Assembly: GCA_963808705.1 (NCBI GenBank)
Contig: CAWEHB010000003.1
Location: 496,001 to 560,000, forward strand
DNA: 64,000 nucleotides
Direction of reading: 5' to 3'
Source: JASHPR01 sp963808705
GTDB taxonomy: Bacteria; Actinomycetota; Actinomycetes; Streptosporangiales; Streptosporangiaceae
Shown in pieces: positions 53,985 through 62,390 of the stretch (position 1 is the stretch's first letter; each line of letters starts with the position of its first letter). The notes under the pieces were generated by a model. It had not been told where the DNA came from, made no database searches, and was given only the letters and a program-made list of their open reading frames with translations. A program made the position numbers and the translations under genes.

Positions 53985-54034
53985 CTCGCCTACCAATCGC
54001 GCTGACTCGGCGATCCGGCACATCGCCGCCCAGG

Positions 54035-54097
54035 CTCAACGTCACTTTCTGTGATTACTCCTGCTCTTGGTTCACGCGCGAATAGCCGCCGTTCGGC
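54035..54097 (+). repeat. junction repeat, copy B
   Basis: CTCAACGTCACTTTCTGTGA, then TTACTCCTGCTCTTGG and ACGCGCGAATAGCCGCCG. It closely resembles copy A at 38876, and its 3' half is shared with copy D at 57722. It lies directly after the truncated methyltransferase and before the nitrile hydratase operon. Confidence 0.6.
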
Positions 54098-54184
54098 CTC
54101 GATTAGCTGGCCGGGTGGTGAGCCTGGGCAAGGATGCAGATCGGAGCCTTCGGTGCTGCTGCATGGACGGGTAAGGTTTTGCTG

Positions 54185-54811
54185 GTGGACGGCATCCATG
54201 ACCTGGGTGGCATGCAGGGTTTCGGGGCGGTGGGTCATTCGCCGGCGGAACCTGTTTTTCATCATCGGTGGGAGGCGGTGGCCCGGGCGCTGCTGGCGGT
54301 TGTGGCTGGCGCGGCCGGGGCGAGCGGGGGGGAGTTCCGGCACTCGATCGAGCGGATGGAGCCGGGCCACTACCTGACCTCGAGCTATTACGAGCACTGG
54401 CTCACCGCGGCGGCCACCCTGGCTGTCGAGCATGGGCTGGTGACCCGGTCCGACCTTGAGGCGCGCGCGGGGGGGCGGTTCCCGCTGAGCGGCCCGGTGC
54501 TCGCGCCGCCCGTCGCGGACGCCGGCCCGGACGTCGGCAGGCCGCGCTTCGCCGCTGGTGACAGGGTGCGGGTGCGGGAGTGGCATCCGCCCGGGCACAC
54601 CCGCTGCCCTCGGTATGTGCGGGGCAAGGCCGGGACGGTGGTACGGGTCGATGGGACCCATTCGGTGCCTGACATCGAGGCCCACGGCACCGCCCGGCGC
54701 CACGAACCGACCTATTCGATCCGGTTTGAGGCTGCGGAGCTGTGGGGTGACGGCCAGCGCGGCGCATGGGTGCACGTCGACCTGTGGGACACCTACCTGG
54801 AGCCGTCATGA
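54185..54811 (+). CDS. nthB: nitrile hydratase beta subunit
   Basis: 208 residues from a GTG that gives the family's normal start (M/V)DGIHDLGGMQGFG. The helical N-terminal arm (FRHSIERMEPGHYLTSSYYE, then HWLTAAATLAVEHGLV) and the C-terminal SH3-like barrel (FAAGDRVRVREWHPPGHTRC, then YVRGKAGTVVRVDG) are complete. It forms the heterodimer with the alpha subunit that hydrates nitriles to amides in the cytoplasm. The beta-alpha-activator gene order is that of cobalt enzymes. Its 3' end overlaps the alpha gene (ATGA). Confidence 0.95.
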   Translation: MDGIHDLGGMQGFGAVGHSPAEPVFHHRWEAVARALLAVVAGAAGASGGEFRHSIERMEPGHYLTSSYYEHWLTAAATLAVEHGLVTRSDLEARAGGRFPLSGPVLAPPVADAGPDVGRPRFAAGDRVRVREWHPPGHTRCPRYVRGKAGTVVRVDGTHSVPDIEAHGTARRHEPTYSIRFEAAELWGDGQRGAWVHVDLWDTYLEPS

Positions 54812-55401
54812 GCAACAACGCGCACGACCCGGCTGCGATGTCGCCGGTTGAGCGGCGGGTCGCGGCGCTTGAGGCGCTGCTGACCGAGCGAGGGCTGGTA
54901 CCCGAGGGGTTCATCGAGGAGATCACCCGCCGGTATGAGTCGGAGATCGGCCCGATGAACGGGGCGAAGGTGGTGGCCCGGGCCTGGATGGATCCCGGGT
55001 ACAGACAGCGGCTGCTGGCCGATGGCACCGCCGCGATTGCCGAGCTCGGCTTCGGCGGGCCGGAGGGCGATCACATGGTGGTCGTGGAGAACACCGCCGC
55101 CGTCCACAACGTCATCGTGTGCACGCTGTGCTCGTGCTACCCGTGGCCGGTGCTGGGGCTGCCACCCGCCTGGTACAAAGACCCTCCTTACCGGGCCCGG
55201 ATGGTCCGCGAGCCCCGGGCGCTGCTGGCCGAGATGGGCTGCCCGCTGCCCGAGGAGGCGGAGATCCGGGTGTGGGACTCCTCCGCCGAGGTCCGCTACC
55301 TCGTCTTGCCCCAGCGCCCGCCGGGCACCGAGGGCAGGACCGAGGCCGAGCTGGCCGCCCTGGTGACCCGGGACTCGATGATCGGCGTGGCCCGGCTGTG
55401 A
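54808..55401 (+). CDS. nthA: nitrile hydratase alpha subunit (cobalt type)
   Basis: 197 residues. The metal site is VCTLCSCYPW with ligands Cys105, Cys108, Ser109 and Cys110. Thr106 and Tyr111 mark the cobalt-type enzyme (iron types have Ser and Thr here). In the mature enzyme two of the cysteines are oxidised to sulfinic and sulfenic acids. The N-terminal helices (SPVERRVAALEALLTERGLV) and C-terminal part ending TRDSMIGVARL are of normal length. It overlaps beta upstream and the accessory gene downstream. No amidase or nitrile regulator is adjacent, so the amide would be processed elsewhere. Confidence 0.97.
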   Translation: MSNNAHDPAAMSPVERRVAALEALLTERGLVPEGFIEEITRRYESEIGPMNGAKVVARAWMDPGYRQRLLADGTAAIAELGFGGPEGDHMVVVENTAAVHNVIVCTLCSCYPWPVLGLPPAWYKDPPYRARMVREPRALLAEMGCPLPEEAEIRVWDSSAEVRYLVLPQRPPGTEGRTEAELAALVTRDSMIGVARL

Positions 55402-55655
55402 GCACCCAGCTGGTCCTCTCGGATCTGGACCTGCCCCGCCGCAACGGCGAGCTGGCCTTCGACGCCCCCTGGCAAAGCACCGTGTTCGCGCTCGCGGCCG
55501 CGGTCATCGAGTACGCCTTTGGCGGTGACCGGGAACCATTCCGGCAGCAGCTCATCGCGGCCATCGCCGCCGAACCCGGCCGCCCCTACTGGGAAAGCTG
55601 GACCGCCGCGCTCGAAGCGCTCGTGCCCACCCTGCCCGAACGATCCACGCCCTGA
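55398..55655 (+). CDS. nitrile hydratase accessory (activator) protein
   Basis: 85 residues from a GTG overlapping the alpha stop. It shows the pattern LPRRNGELAFDAPWQSTVFA, EYAFGGDREPFRQQLIAAIA and PYWESWTAALEALV. The family is homologous to the N-terminal part of the beta subunit and delivers or inserts cobalt during subunit exchange. It completes the beta-alpha-activator operon. Confidence 0.92.
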   Translation: MSTQLVLSDLDLPRRNGELAFDAPWQSTVFALAAAVIEYAFGGDREPFRQQLIAAIAAEPGRPYWESWTAALEALVPTLPERSTP

Positions 55656-55838
55656 CGGATTGTGACCGGCCGCGACGCGGCACAGCGTGCCGGATCCGCC
55701 TTCCCCCCGTGTGTGGTGTGCGGCGGCGGTTACGTCCTGGCGCTGACCCGCGGGCCGCCGGGCAGTCACCCCGAATCTGGTGTGCTGTGCTACAGCCTGG
55801 CGCTGACCTGCTCAGCCGGCCCGGGTCACGGTCCTGGG

Positions 55839-56423
55839 TCAGCCGGAGCCGCCCCCATCGGACGGCGCGGACGGGAGGCTCACGCAGCGGGGCACAGGCC
55901 CGGTGATGATGCCCCCGGCCCCCAGCGAGCCAGTGCGCGGGCTACCAGTGAACGCCAGAATCATCGTGTCCCCGGCGGGGATGCCGTCCTTGCCCACCTT
56001 GACCGTGACGGAGCGATGCCCGCTCTTGGTCACCCCGGTCTTGACCGACACCGCCGGGTGCGGGGCTGGCCGGGGGCGCGGCAGCGACCCGATCGGCGGG
56101 CAGCCTGGCCGCACCGGGACGACCCTTACCCGGGCGCCCATCGCGTGCAATGTCGTATTGGCTCCGGCCACGCCGGTTGAGCGGTTGACCGCCACCGTCA
56201 CGGTGCCGTTGTGCTGGGTCACCGAGTACGCGGCCAAGGCGGGTGTGCTGCCCAGCGCCATCACCGCCGCGGTGACCGCGGCCGCGATGCCGGCCACGCC
56301 GGTGGCCAGCCACACCGGCCGCCGGACCCGGCGGCGGGCGCGCGCCGGCCGCTGCACGGCCCGCAGCCGGTGGGCGTGCTCGGCCATCAGCTGCCCGAAC
56401 AGCCGATCTTCGAATTTGGTCAT
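55839..56423 (-). CDS. membrane protein coupled to ECF sigma factor, possible anti-sigma
   Basis: 194 residues. A cytoplasmic part with MTKFEDRLFGQLMAEHAHRL and a basic stretch RARRRVRRP precedes one membrane segment (about 38-60) and a beta-rich extracytoplasmic domain (YSVTQHNGTVTVAVNRSTGV, then HRSVTVKVGKDGIPAGDT). It overlaps the sigma gene by four bases, so a regulatory partnership is likely. No zinc anti-sigma motif is seen; the pairing parallels the first ECF pair in this window. Confidence 0.8.
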   Translation of the reverse strand: MTKFEDRLFGQLMAEHAHRLRAVQRPARARRRVRRPVWLATGVAGIAAAVTAAVMALGSTPALAAYSVTQHNGTVTVAVNRSTGVAGANTTLHAMGARVRVVPVRPGCPPIGSLPRPRPAPHPAVSVKTGVTKSGHRSVTVKVGKDGIPAGDTMILAFTGSPRTGSLGAGGIITGPVPRCVSLPSAPSDGGGSG

Positions 56424-57046
56424 GTCGTCACCTCTGGCTCACTCGCAGGATCGGTGCCGTGCGCCAGATCCGGGCTAGCCGCTTGGCGCAGCCGGGCCCG
56501 GGCCCGCATCAGCCGCATCCGCAGGGTGCCCGGCGCGACGCCGAGTACCTGGGCCGCTTCGCCGGGCCGCAGGCCCGCCAGGTCCACCAGCTCGACCACC
56601 GCCCGGTCGGTGGCGGGCAGCGTGGTCAGCCCGGTGACCAGCGCCCGGCCAGCGCGTTCGGCATCGATCCGGTCGATCAGCTCACCGACCTCGTCAGGGG
56701 CGAGTTCCCGGCGGCCGGCCAGCCGCTCCACCCTGCTCCGCTGCTGGCTGCGTGCCTGGCAGTGCGCGGCATAGATCCGCCGGGCGATGCCGAACACCCA
56801 GGCACGGGGCGTGCCTTTGCGCGGGTCGAAGGTGGAAAACGACATGATCGCCTGGACGAAGGTGTCCGCGGTCAGGTCGGCCACACTCTGCGGGTCGGCG
56901 CTGCGCCGCGCGAAGTAGGCGGTCACCGCCGCCACGTTCGCCCGGTACAGCGCCTCGAACTCCGACACGCGGTCTGCCGGCCCGCTGTCCTGCGGCGCCG
57001 GGCGTGACCGCGGTGAGTTCAGCGACGTTGATGGCATCTGGCTCAC
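56420..57046 (-). CDS. ECF RNA polymerase sigma factor
   Basis: 208 residues. Region 2 includes FEALYRANVAAVTAYFARRS, SVADLTADTFVQAI and AWVFGIARRIYAAHCQARSQ. Region 4 (about 130-190) includes LVTGLTTLPATDRAVVELVD and LRPGEAAQVLGVAPGTLRMR. It is a classic ECF factor with about 25 extra N-terminal residues. The membrane partner follows by ATGA overlap. Likely regulated by the partner; no specific promoter was identified. Confidence 0.92.
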   Translation of the reverse strand: MSQMPSTSLNSPRSRPAPQDSGPADRVSEFEALYRANVAAVTAYFARRSADPQSVADLTADTFVQAIMSFSTFDPRKGTPRAWVFGIARRIYAAHCQARSQQRSRVERLAGRRELAPDEVGELIDRIDAERAGRALVTGLTTLPATDRAVVELVDLAGLRPGEAAQVLGVAPGTLRMRLMRARARLRQAASPDLAHGTDPASEPEVTT

Positions 57047-57239
57047 ACCTCTAGTTGGCTTCCTGCCCCGGTAGCGTCACACCCTGCCAGCTTCGGTCGG
57101 CCCGGCGAAGCTCCTGACCAAGGGCAAGGCCCGACGGCGGGCGGGGTGGCCCTCCCGCCAGGTGCGAGTGCGCGGCGTGGCTGAGGTCAGCGGCGGGCGG
57201 CCCACGTTAATCACATGCCGTAGCCAACAATCGCATCAG

Positions 57240-57660
57240 CGGCGAGCGAATACCCGCCGTTCGGGAGTACCGGGCCGTGTCGTGTCGGAGACCAGCTGGC
57301 TGCGAGGTTCCCGCTGCAGTTGGCGGACGTGGCGTCGGCACGGCAGCGTCTGAGCCGGAGGCCGGCGCTGCCCGCGAGCTGCTGGGCCGCACGCGTTTCG
57401 CTACGCCCAAGGTGGTGGCGATCGGGGAGCCGGGGGCGGGCTACCAGCTTTCGTGGTCGGTGCAGACGTGGCTGTCCGGCGTCGTAGCCGTCGACGATGA
57501 CCCCGGCGAGTCGGTCGCATTCGCGCACGACCTGGCCGAGTTTGTCCGCGGTGTGCGGGCCATCGATACGAGAGGCCGGACGTTCAGCGGCTCGGCGTGT
57601 CGCCTTGATACCGGTGGCGGCCATCCCATCCTCATACTTCGTGAAAGACCGAGCAACGGG
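57240..57660 (+). pseudogene. aminoglycoside phosphotransferase-like gene, frameshifted remnant
   Basis: One frame reads FPLQLADVASARQRL. The next, after a shift near 57360, reads ARELLGRTRFATPKVVAIGE then PGAGYQLSWSVQTWLSGVVA, AFAHDLAEFVRGVRAIDTRG and RTFSG. This is the N-terminal lobe and hinge of APH-type phosphotransferases. The catalytic HGD..N and DFG-like motifs, which follow in intact proteins, are absent. It is a broken kinase gene. Confidence 0.65.
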
Positions 57661-57721
57661 ATGGCAGGGTCAACGATGACGACATGCGCGTACCCGGCAC
57701 GCGTGCCATTGCTCGATTGTC

Positions 57722-57780
57722 TCGCTTACGTTGCGTAACCGGCCCTGGACTGGGCTCAGCGCGCGAATAGCCGCCGATTC
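57722..57780. repeat. junction repeat, copy D
   Basis: CTCGCTTACGTTGCGTAACC, then GGCCCTGGACTGGGCTCAGC and GCGCGAATAGCCGCCGATTC. The 3' half equals that of copy B and the 5' half that of copy C. It lies between the broken phosphotransferase and the broken EamA transporter. Confidence 0.55.
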
Positions 57781-57855
57781 GTTCCTGCGCTACTGCCGCC
57801 TGTCCTTATGGTGACCGGCGACCATGTCGCCGGAAGGAGCGAAACTTCCCTTAAA

Positions 57856-58768
57856 TTAGCCGGTGGAGAGAGCCAGGAGCGTTGCCCCGAGCAGTGTCAG
57901 GGCAAGCGCCGCGCCCCGGGCACGGCCCAGCGGCTGGTGCAAGAAGATAGCCGACAGCACCACGGTCACGACGACGGAGGCATTCGAGGCCGCGGAGGCA
58001 ACGGAGACCGGCAGCCCGCGCAGGCCGAGGAAGTAGAACACCGACGCGGCCCCGATCATGACTCCCACGCCCAATACTCCGAGCGTGCGTTTGGTCATCG
58101 GCAGCCGTGGCCCCTTGACCGCCAGCGCGATGCCCGCGACCGCCGTCATGGCGATTCCCATCAGGGCGTTGAGCTGGGTTGCTGTCAGGCCCTTCAGCGC
58201 CGGCTTCTCCAGGAAGGCGCCAACCCCGATCATGACAATGTAGATACCCATGATCACAAACGTAGATACCCATGATCACAAACCCGCGAGCTTGCCACGG
58301 CGCGCTGGCTGAACTGGCCTCGGGATCTGCCGCATACCGGGCGGGCGAGCGCCCCAGGATCAACACCCCGGCCATGATGCAGGTGAGTCCGGCGATTTTC
58401 AGCACCGTAACGGGCTCGTGGAGTACGACGACGCCGAGAACGATCGTGATCACGATGTACAGATTCGACAGCGTGACCACCAGCGAGACAGGCAGGCAGT
58501 TCAGCCCGAAGCAGTAGAGAATCGAGCCCGCGCCGGTGATCAGGCCAATGCCCAGCCCGGCAAGGAGGTAGCTAGTGGCGGGGAACGCAGATCCATGGGC
58601 GAAGACGAGGGCAACCGCGGCGGCGGCCAGGCTGCCGGCCCGGATTAGCGCGTTAAGCTGGATGACCCTGAATCCGCGCCCGGCTGGCTTCTCGATGAAA
58701 GAGGCGACGCCGACTAGCAGCACGTAGACGGCCACATATCCCAGGGACAGGGTCGCTGATGTCGTCAT
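57856..58768 (-). pseudogene. EamA/DMT-like transporter split by a 22-bp tandem duplication
   Basis: Two frames together encode a two-half membrane transporter. The first starts MTTSATLSLGYVAVYVLLVG then VASFIEKPAG and has LPVSLVVTLSNLYIVITIVL and VLHEPVTVLKIAGLTCIMAG. After the duplication the second continues VMIGVGAFLEKPALKG, RGLPVSVASAASNASVVVTV and VFLHQPLG-like (IFLHQPLGRARGAALALTLL). The two halves are homologous, with the same EKP, LP.S and LHxP landmarks. Removing one 22-base copy restores a single frame of 296 codons plus stop. Product would be a metabolite exporter. Confidence 0.85.
58240..58283. repeat. 22-bp tandem duplication within the transporter gene
   Basis: Two exact 22-base copies (58240-58261 and 58262-58283, containing AGATACCCATGATCACAAAC) lie head to tail. 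Because 22 is not a multiple of three, the copy breaks the EamA frame at the loop between the two halves. Such duplications can be lost by slippage or recombination. Confidence 0.95.
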
Positions 58769-58783
58769 CGATGGTGGCACCCC

Positions 58784-59119
58784 CTACGAGGCTCGCCTTC
58801 AGGATGACAGGCCGCCGCGCCGCAGCGCGTCCCGTCCATCACCGGCCGGCCGCGTTGCCGAAGTTGGCGACGCGGGCGGTGTTGGCGGGGTGTCCAGGGC
58901 AACGCCGTACGGCCCGCAGCATGTCGGCAATGCCGGGAAGGGGCCTCCCATGAGCAAACCGGTCCAGCGCGCAGCAATCGCTAGATCGCACCGAAACGGT
59001 CTATTATGTGCGTTCTGCCCAGCGCACTTGCTCACCCATTAACAGCAAATATTCGGCAGGGCTCGATCTCGCAAGGCGGCGCCGCCGACGACCGCTCACC
59101 CACCGTGACGGCTACCGTC
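58784..59119. other. intergenic region, no gene recognised
   Basis: About 335 bases upstream of the EamA relic. AT-richer bases near 58980-59055 (CGAAACGGTCTATTATGTGC) may hold a promoter. No family signature on either strand. Confidence 0.35.
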
Positions 59120-59331
59120 TAGTGCCGGTCGGCCGTTGTCCGATACCCGGCTGCGGTGATCGGGTCGACCGGACCCGCCTGATGTGCCGCCACGACTGGT
59201 GCCTGGTGCCCAGGCAGCTACGGGACCGCGTGGGCGACCTGGCGCTCTGGAGAAGAAGCCGCCAGCCGCGAGCACCAGGAGGCAGTGCTCCAGGCCATCG
59301 CCGCCTTCCGCGTCGCCAGGCTGCCAGGCTA
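59120..59331 (+). pseudogene. small zinc-binding protein, frameshifted
   Basis: RLVPVGRCPIPGCGDRVDRT then RLMCRHDWCLVPRQLRDRVG is a CxxxxC...C.xH metal-binding segment seen in small actinobacterial proteins (pattern CP.PGC...R.MCR.HW..VP..LRDRV). A shift near 59255 moves the rest to another frame (SREHQEAVLQAIAAFRVARL), which ends at a stop at 59331. Intact relatives have both segments in one frame, about 70-80 residues. Function is unknown. Confidence 0.6.
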
Positions 59332-59752
59332 GAGACGCCAGCTCACCCAGTTCCGCCTCCTGCCCACTCCCGGCCAGCGCCTTGCTCAGCCGCCCAGATG
59401 ATCAAAGAAACGCCGGCGGCAGTTCACCGCGGCAGTCACCCGGCTCAGCGCACGATCTCCGTCGGCCGCGATCTCGCTCAGCGTCCGCCAGCAGGTCGGC
59501 ACCGATGCGACCGGTCCGAACAGCTTTTCCTGGTCGCGCCACTATGGCCAGATCAGCGTGAATTTTTCAGGGCTAGCTGGCCCTGGCGCGAGCGGCCACA
59601 TCTATCAAATCCGGGTGTCATGAGCCCTGCCAGGCCGTCGGCCCGCACTCGCCTCGAGAATGGATATGGGGAGGTCTCCCCATATCCACCAAGCCAGCTT
59701 CGCGCTCTTAAGGGTGCATAGGTCGTTAGTCGTCTAGCAAAAGGGGGACGCC
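59332..59752. other. intergenic region
   Basis: About 420 bases without a supported gene. An inverted repeat near 59663-59688 (ATATGGGGAGG-TCT-CCCCATAT type) is close to the next gene and could be an operator. TCTAGCAAAAGGGGGACGCC contains the ribosome binding site of the next gene. Confidence 0.4.
59662..59684. promoter_or_regulatory. inverted repeat upstream of the lipoprotein gene
   Basis: GGATATGGGG and CCCCATATCC are exact reverse complements, separated by AGGTCT-like bases, about 70 bases before the downstream start. The dyad is compact, as in repressor operators. It is followed by AAGGGTGCATAGGTCGTTAG, a possible promoter area. No regulator is encoded next to it. Confidence 0.5.
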
Positions 59753-60406
59753 ATGCACCTTTTCGCCTGCTCCGTACGCCGACTGGCCGGGGGCCTGACA
59801 TCCCGGCGCCGACAGTCACACCTGCCAGCGCTGCGCCATCTCATCCCGCTGGCAGGCGCGGTCGGCTTGATGATCCTGGCGTCAGCCTGCGCCTCCGGAT
59901 GGCCGCACCAGGCGAACGCTACCGGAGCCCGGCCACGGCATACCACGGCGGCGGCGGTAGCCGCCAGCCCGCAAGCGCCCACACCAACCGCCAGCCCACC
60001 CTCGCCGACCGCATCGCCGACGACGGGCTCCCCAGGCACCACGGGCTCTACAGGCACGACAAGTTCCACGCCACCCGCGTACACGGGTCCGCATTTCACT
60101 ACCCCGCAGGCTGCCGTGGCCTACCTGGCGGCCGCTTATAACAGTGATGACACGACGGCAATGCACGCGGTAACCACCCCGCAAGCGTTCACGGCTCTGC
60201 TGGCCATGCGTTCGTCGGATGCCGACCTTCAGCTGGCATCGTGCTGGGCGAGGGCGCAGGGCGACTACATGTGCAGCTTCCGGTACACCTATACCTATAC
60301 GACCGCCAGCGGGCAGAACTCCCAGACCCGGTCGGCAATGGCCATTGTGGCGTCGGCGCTGAACCCCGGCTGGTACATGTATAAGTTCATCTCTGGTTGC
60401 GACTGA
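59753..60406 (+). CDS. secreted protein, probable lipoprotein
   Basis: 217 residues with AAGGGGGACG upstream. A long, basic N-terminal region leads to the hydrophobic IPLAGAVGLMILASAC, where LASAC resembles a lipobox (Cys near 46). A Thr/Ser/Pro-rich linker (about 62-108) follows, then a C-terminal domain FTTPQAAVAYLAAAYNSDDT ... ALNPGWYMYKFISGCD with two or three cysteines. The C-terminal fold resembles NTF2-like or DUF4878-type extracellular domains. It is probably anchored outside the cell. Function unknown. Confidence 0.75.
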   Translation: MHLFACSVRRLAGGLTSRRRQSHLPALRHLIPLAGAVGLMILASACASGWPHQANATGARPRHTTAAAVAASPQAPTPTASPPSPTASPTTGSPGTTGSTGTTSSTPPAYTGPHFTTPQAAVAYLAAAYNSDDTTAMHAVTTPQAFTALLAMRSSDADLQLASCWARAQGDYMCSFRYTYTYTTASGQNSQTRSAMAIVASALNPGWYMYKFISGCD

Positions 60407-60594
60407 CCGGTGACCGGTAAGCCGCTGCGTCCACGAGACGTGCAACTGCGCTGGCCAGCCGTGGTGCGTGCTTATGGTGTTTTCGTCATCTATGGGCCAC
60501 CTGATGTCATAGGTAATCGACAGCAGCGCGCACCAGGCTTTTCAGGCAGCGTGCCGCCGGATGCCTGGTTCTGGCGCGAATTCTGTGGTTGACG
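60407..60594. other. end of ISL3-type remnant and flank
   Basis: CTGGTTCTGGCGCGAATTCT then GTGGTTGACGTCAC just downstream of the transposase 3' end could be a terminal inverted repeat of the ISL3 element. The opposite end is lost, so this cannot be checked within the window. Confidence 0.35.
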
Positions 60595-61551
60595 TCACGG
60601 TGGGTGATGGATGACGCGTTTGCGCAGGAGGTCGAGGCTGGCGCGGCCGTACATCTGTCGTTTGATCGCTTTGATCCGGTTGACGTTGCCTTCGGTGGAG
60701 CCGGAGCTGTAGGGCAGGGTGAGCCCGGCGGTGACGGCGGCCAGGTCGTGGCGGATCCCGGCGGCGAAGGTGTGCAGTTCGGGCTGGTCGTCGGCGTCGG
60801 CGTGCTCGAGCCAGCCGGCTAGTTCCTGTTCGCCGGTGCGCTTGGTCATCATCTTGGCGAAGCCGGTCACGTGCTCGGCGAGGCGGTCCAGTTGTGAGCA
60901 GTGCCCGCGCAGGTCAGCAAGCAGCCGCTGCTGGCGGGGGTCGAGGTCCTCGGGCCGCCGCAGCAGCCAGCTGGTGACCTCGCCGATCTTCAGCGATGAC
61001 GAGGTGAGGGCCGCGGAGGCTGTGCCGGTGCGCAGCGGCTGCAGGTAGCGGTAGACGGTGCGCAGGCTGCCGTGGTAGCCAAGCTCGGTGATCTCGGCGT
61101 GCAGCGCGGCGGCGTCGCGGCAGCCTTCGTTCCACCGGCGGTGCAGGTGGGGCTGGTAACGGTCCAGGACCGCAGGCCGGGACACCGCCCTGGCCACCGC
61201 CTGGTCACCGGTGGCCGCGTGGGCGAAGCGGCGGGCGGTCTTGCGGTCCACGCCCAGCTCGCGGGCGATCGCGCGCAGGCCCAGGCCGCGGGCGGCCAGG
61301 GCCTGGACAGCGGCGTGCTGGTCGCGCATCCGCGCCTCCAGCCGGGATTCGGCCGCCGGGACCGGCGTGGCGGCCGGGTCTGGCCCGGGCGGGGGTTGCG
61401 GGTCGGTGGCGGCCGCGGCGATCTGCTTGAGGCAGGCCCGGTGGCGGGCGACGGCCCGGGCGGTGTGCTCGGCCAGGTTGTGCCACAGGTGCCAGCGGTC
61501 AGCGACCTGCGCCGCGCCGGGGGCCCCGTCGCGGGCGCCCTCGAATGGCAC
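60595..61551 (-). mobile_element. ISL3-family transposase, 5' part lost
   Basis: 318 residues with the DDE-region of ISL3 transposases: VADRWHLWHNLAEHTARAVA at the beginning (second half of the catalytic core), a helical insertion with GLGLRAIARELGVDRKTARR (helix-turn-helix), and the end FAAGIRHDLAAVTAGLTLPY then SSGSTEGNVNRIKAIKRQMY, which carries the catalytic glutamate and closing motif. The zinc finger, first helix-turn-helix and first catalytic Asp are missing. Intact ISL3 transposases are about 500-550 residues. It cannot be active alone. Confidence 0.88.
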
Positions 61552-61610
61552 AGTCGGGTACCAGAACTGTCTGAATGCTGTAGCCCCGGCGTTGACAGTA
61601 GGGTCACGGC

Positions 61611-62390
61611 ATGGCTGATCGTCGTTTCGAGCTGGTGTGTGAGATCGAGCCGCCTACTCGCCCGGACCTGATGCGGGTGCGGCATCAGATCGGGGTGCTG
61701 AGCGTGGTTGCGGACTCGTTCTTGATTCCGGACAACCACATCGGGCGGGCGACGGTGTCGAGCGTGGCGGTGGCGCATGAGGTGCAGGCGATGGGTGCCC
61801 GCGGGATCGCGTGCCTGAACTCGCGGGATCGTAACTTGCTGGGCTTGCGCCGGGATCTGCTGACGGCGGCGGCGTATGGGGTGGAACGGTTCTTGTTCGT
61901 CCATGGTGATAAGCCGACCGCGGGCGGGCGGACCGGTGAGCTGACGGTGCGGGCCATGATCGAGGAAGCGCGCGGTGCTGCCGGAGATCCGGCATTCGCG
62001 GGTTGCCAGCCCTTCGGCATCGGGGTCACGTCCGGCCTGCGCCCGGTTCCTGCGTGGAAGGCCGCAGCCGACTTCGTGCTCGTGCAGGTCAGTTTCTCTG
62101 TTGATGCGTTGTTGCGGTGGCGTGAGAGCACCGGGTTGCAGCTGCCGGTCTATGCCGGGGTGATGGTGCTGGCCAGCGCGGGCATGGCCCGCAGCCTGGC
62201 GGCCGCGATCCCGGACATCGAGATCCCCGGCCAGCTGGTCGGTGACGTTGAGCGTGACCGGAATGCGGGGGTGGACGCGGCGTGCGAGCAGGTCCTGGCC
62301 ATCCGCGACAGCGGCGCCTTCGACGGCGTGCATCTGGTGCCGGTCAGCCGGTACCGGGAGGTCGCAGCACGCCTGGAACGTGACCTTTAG
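61611..62390 (+). CDS. methylenetetrahydrofolate reductase-like protein
   Basis: 259 residues. MTHFR-type TIM barrel features are visible: FELVCEIEPPTRPDL (with the catalytic-type Glu near 11), HEVQAMGARGIACLNSRDRN, FLFVHGDKP and VQVSFSVDALLRWRESTGLQ, then LPVYAGVMVLAS. It is shorter than MetF (about 290) but fits the short actinobacterial MTHFR-like group. It may reduce methylenetetrahydrofolate or act in another folate-related C1 step. It ends convergently with the recombinase-like gene, sharing four bases (TTAG). Confidence 0.88.
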   Translation: MADRRFELVCEIEPPTRPDLMRVRHQIGVLSVVADSFLIPDNHIGRATVSSVAVAHEVQAMGARGIACLNSRDRNLLGLRRDLLTAAAYGVERFLFVHGDKPTAGGRTGELTVRAMIEEARGAAGDPAFAGCQPFGIGVTSGLRPVPAWKAAADFVLVQVSFSVDALLRWRESTGLQLPVYAGVMVLASAGMARSLAAAIPDIEIPGQLVGDVERDRNAGVDAACEQVLAIRDSGAFDGVHLVPVSRYREVAARLERDL

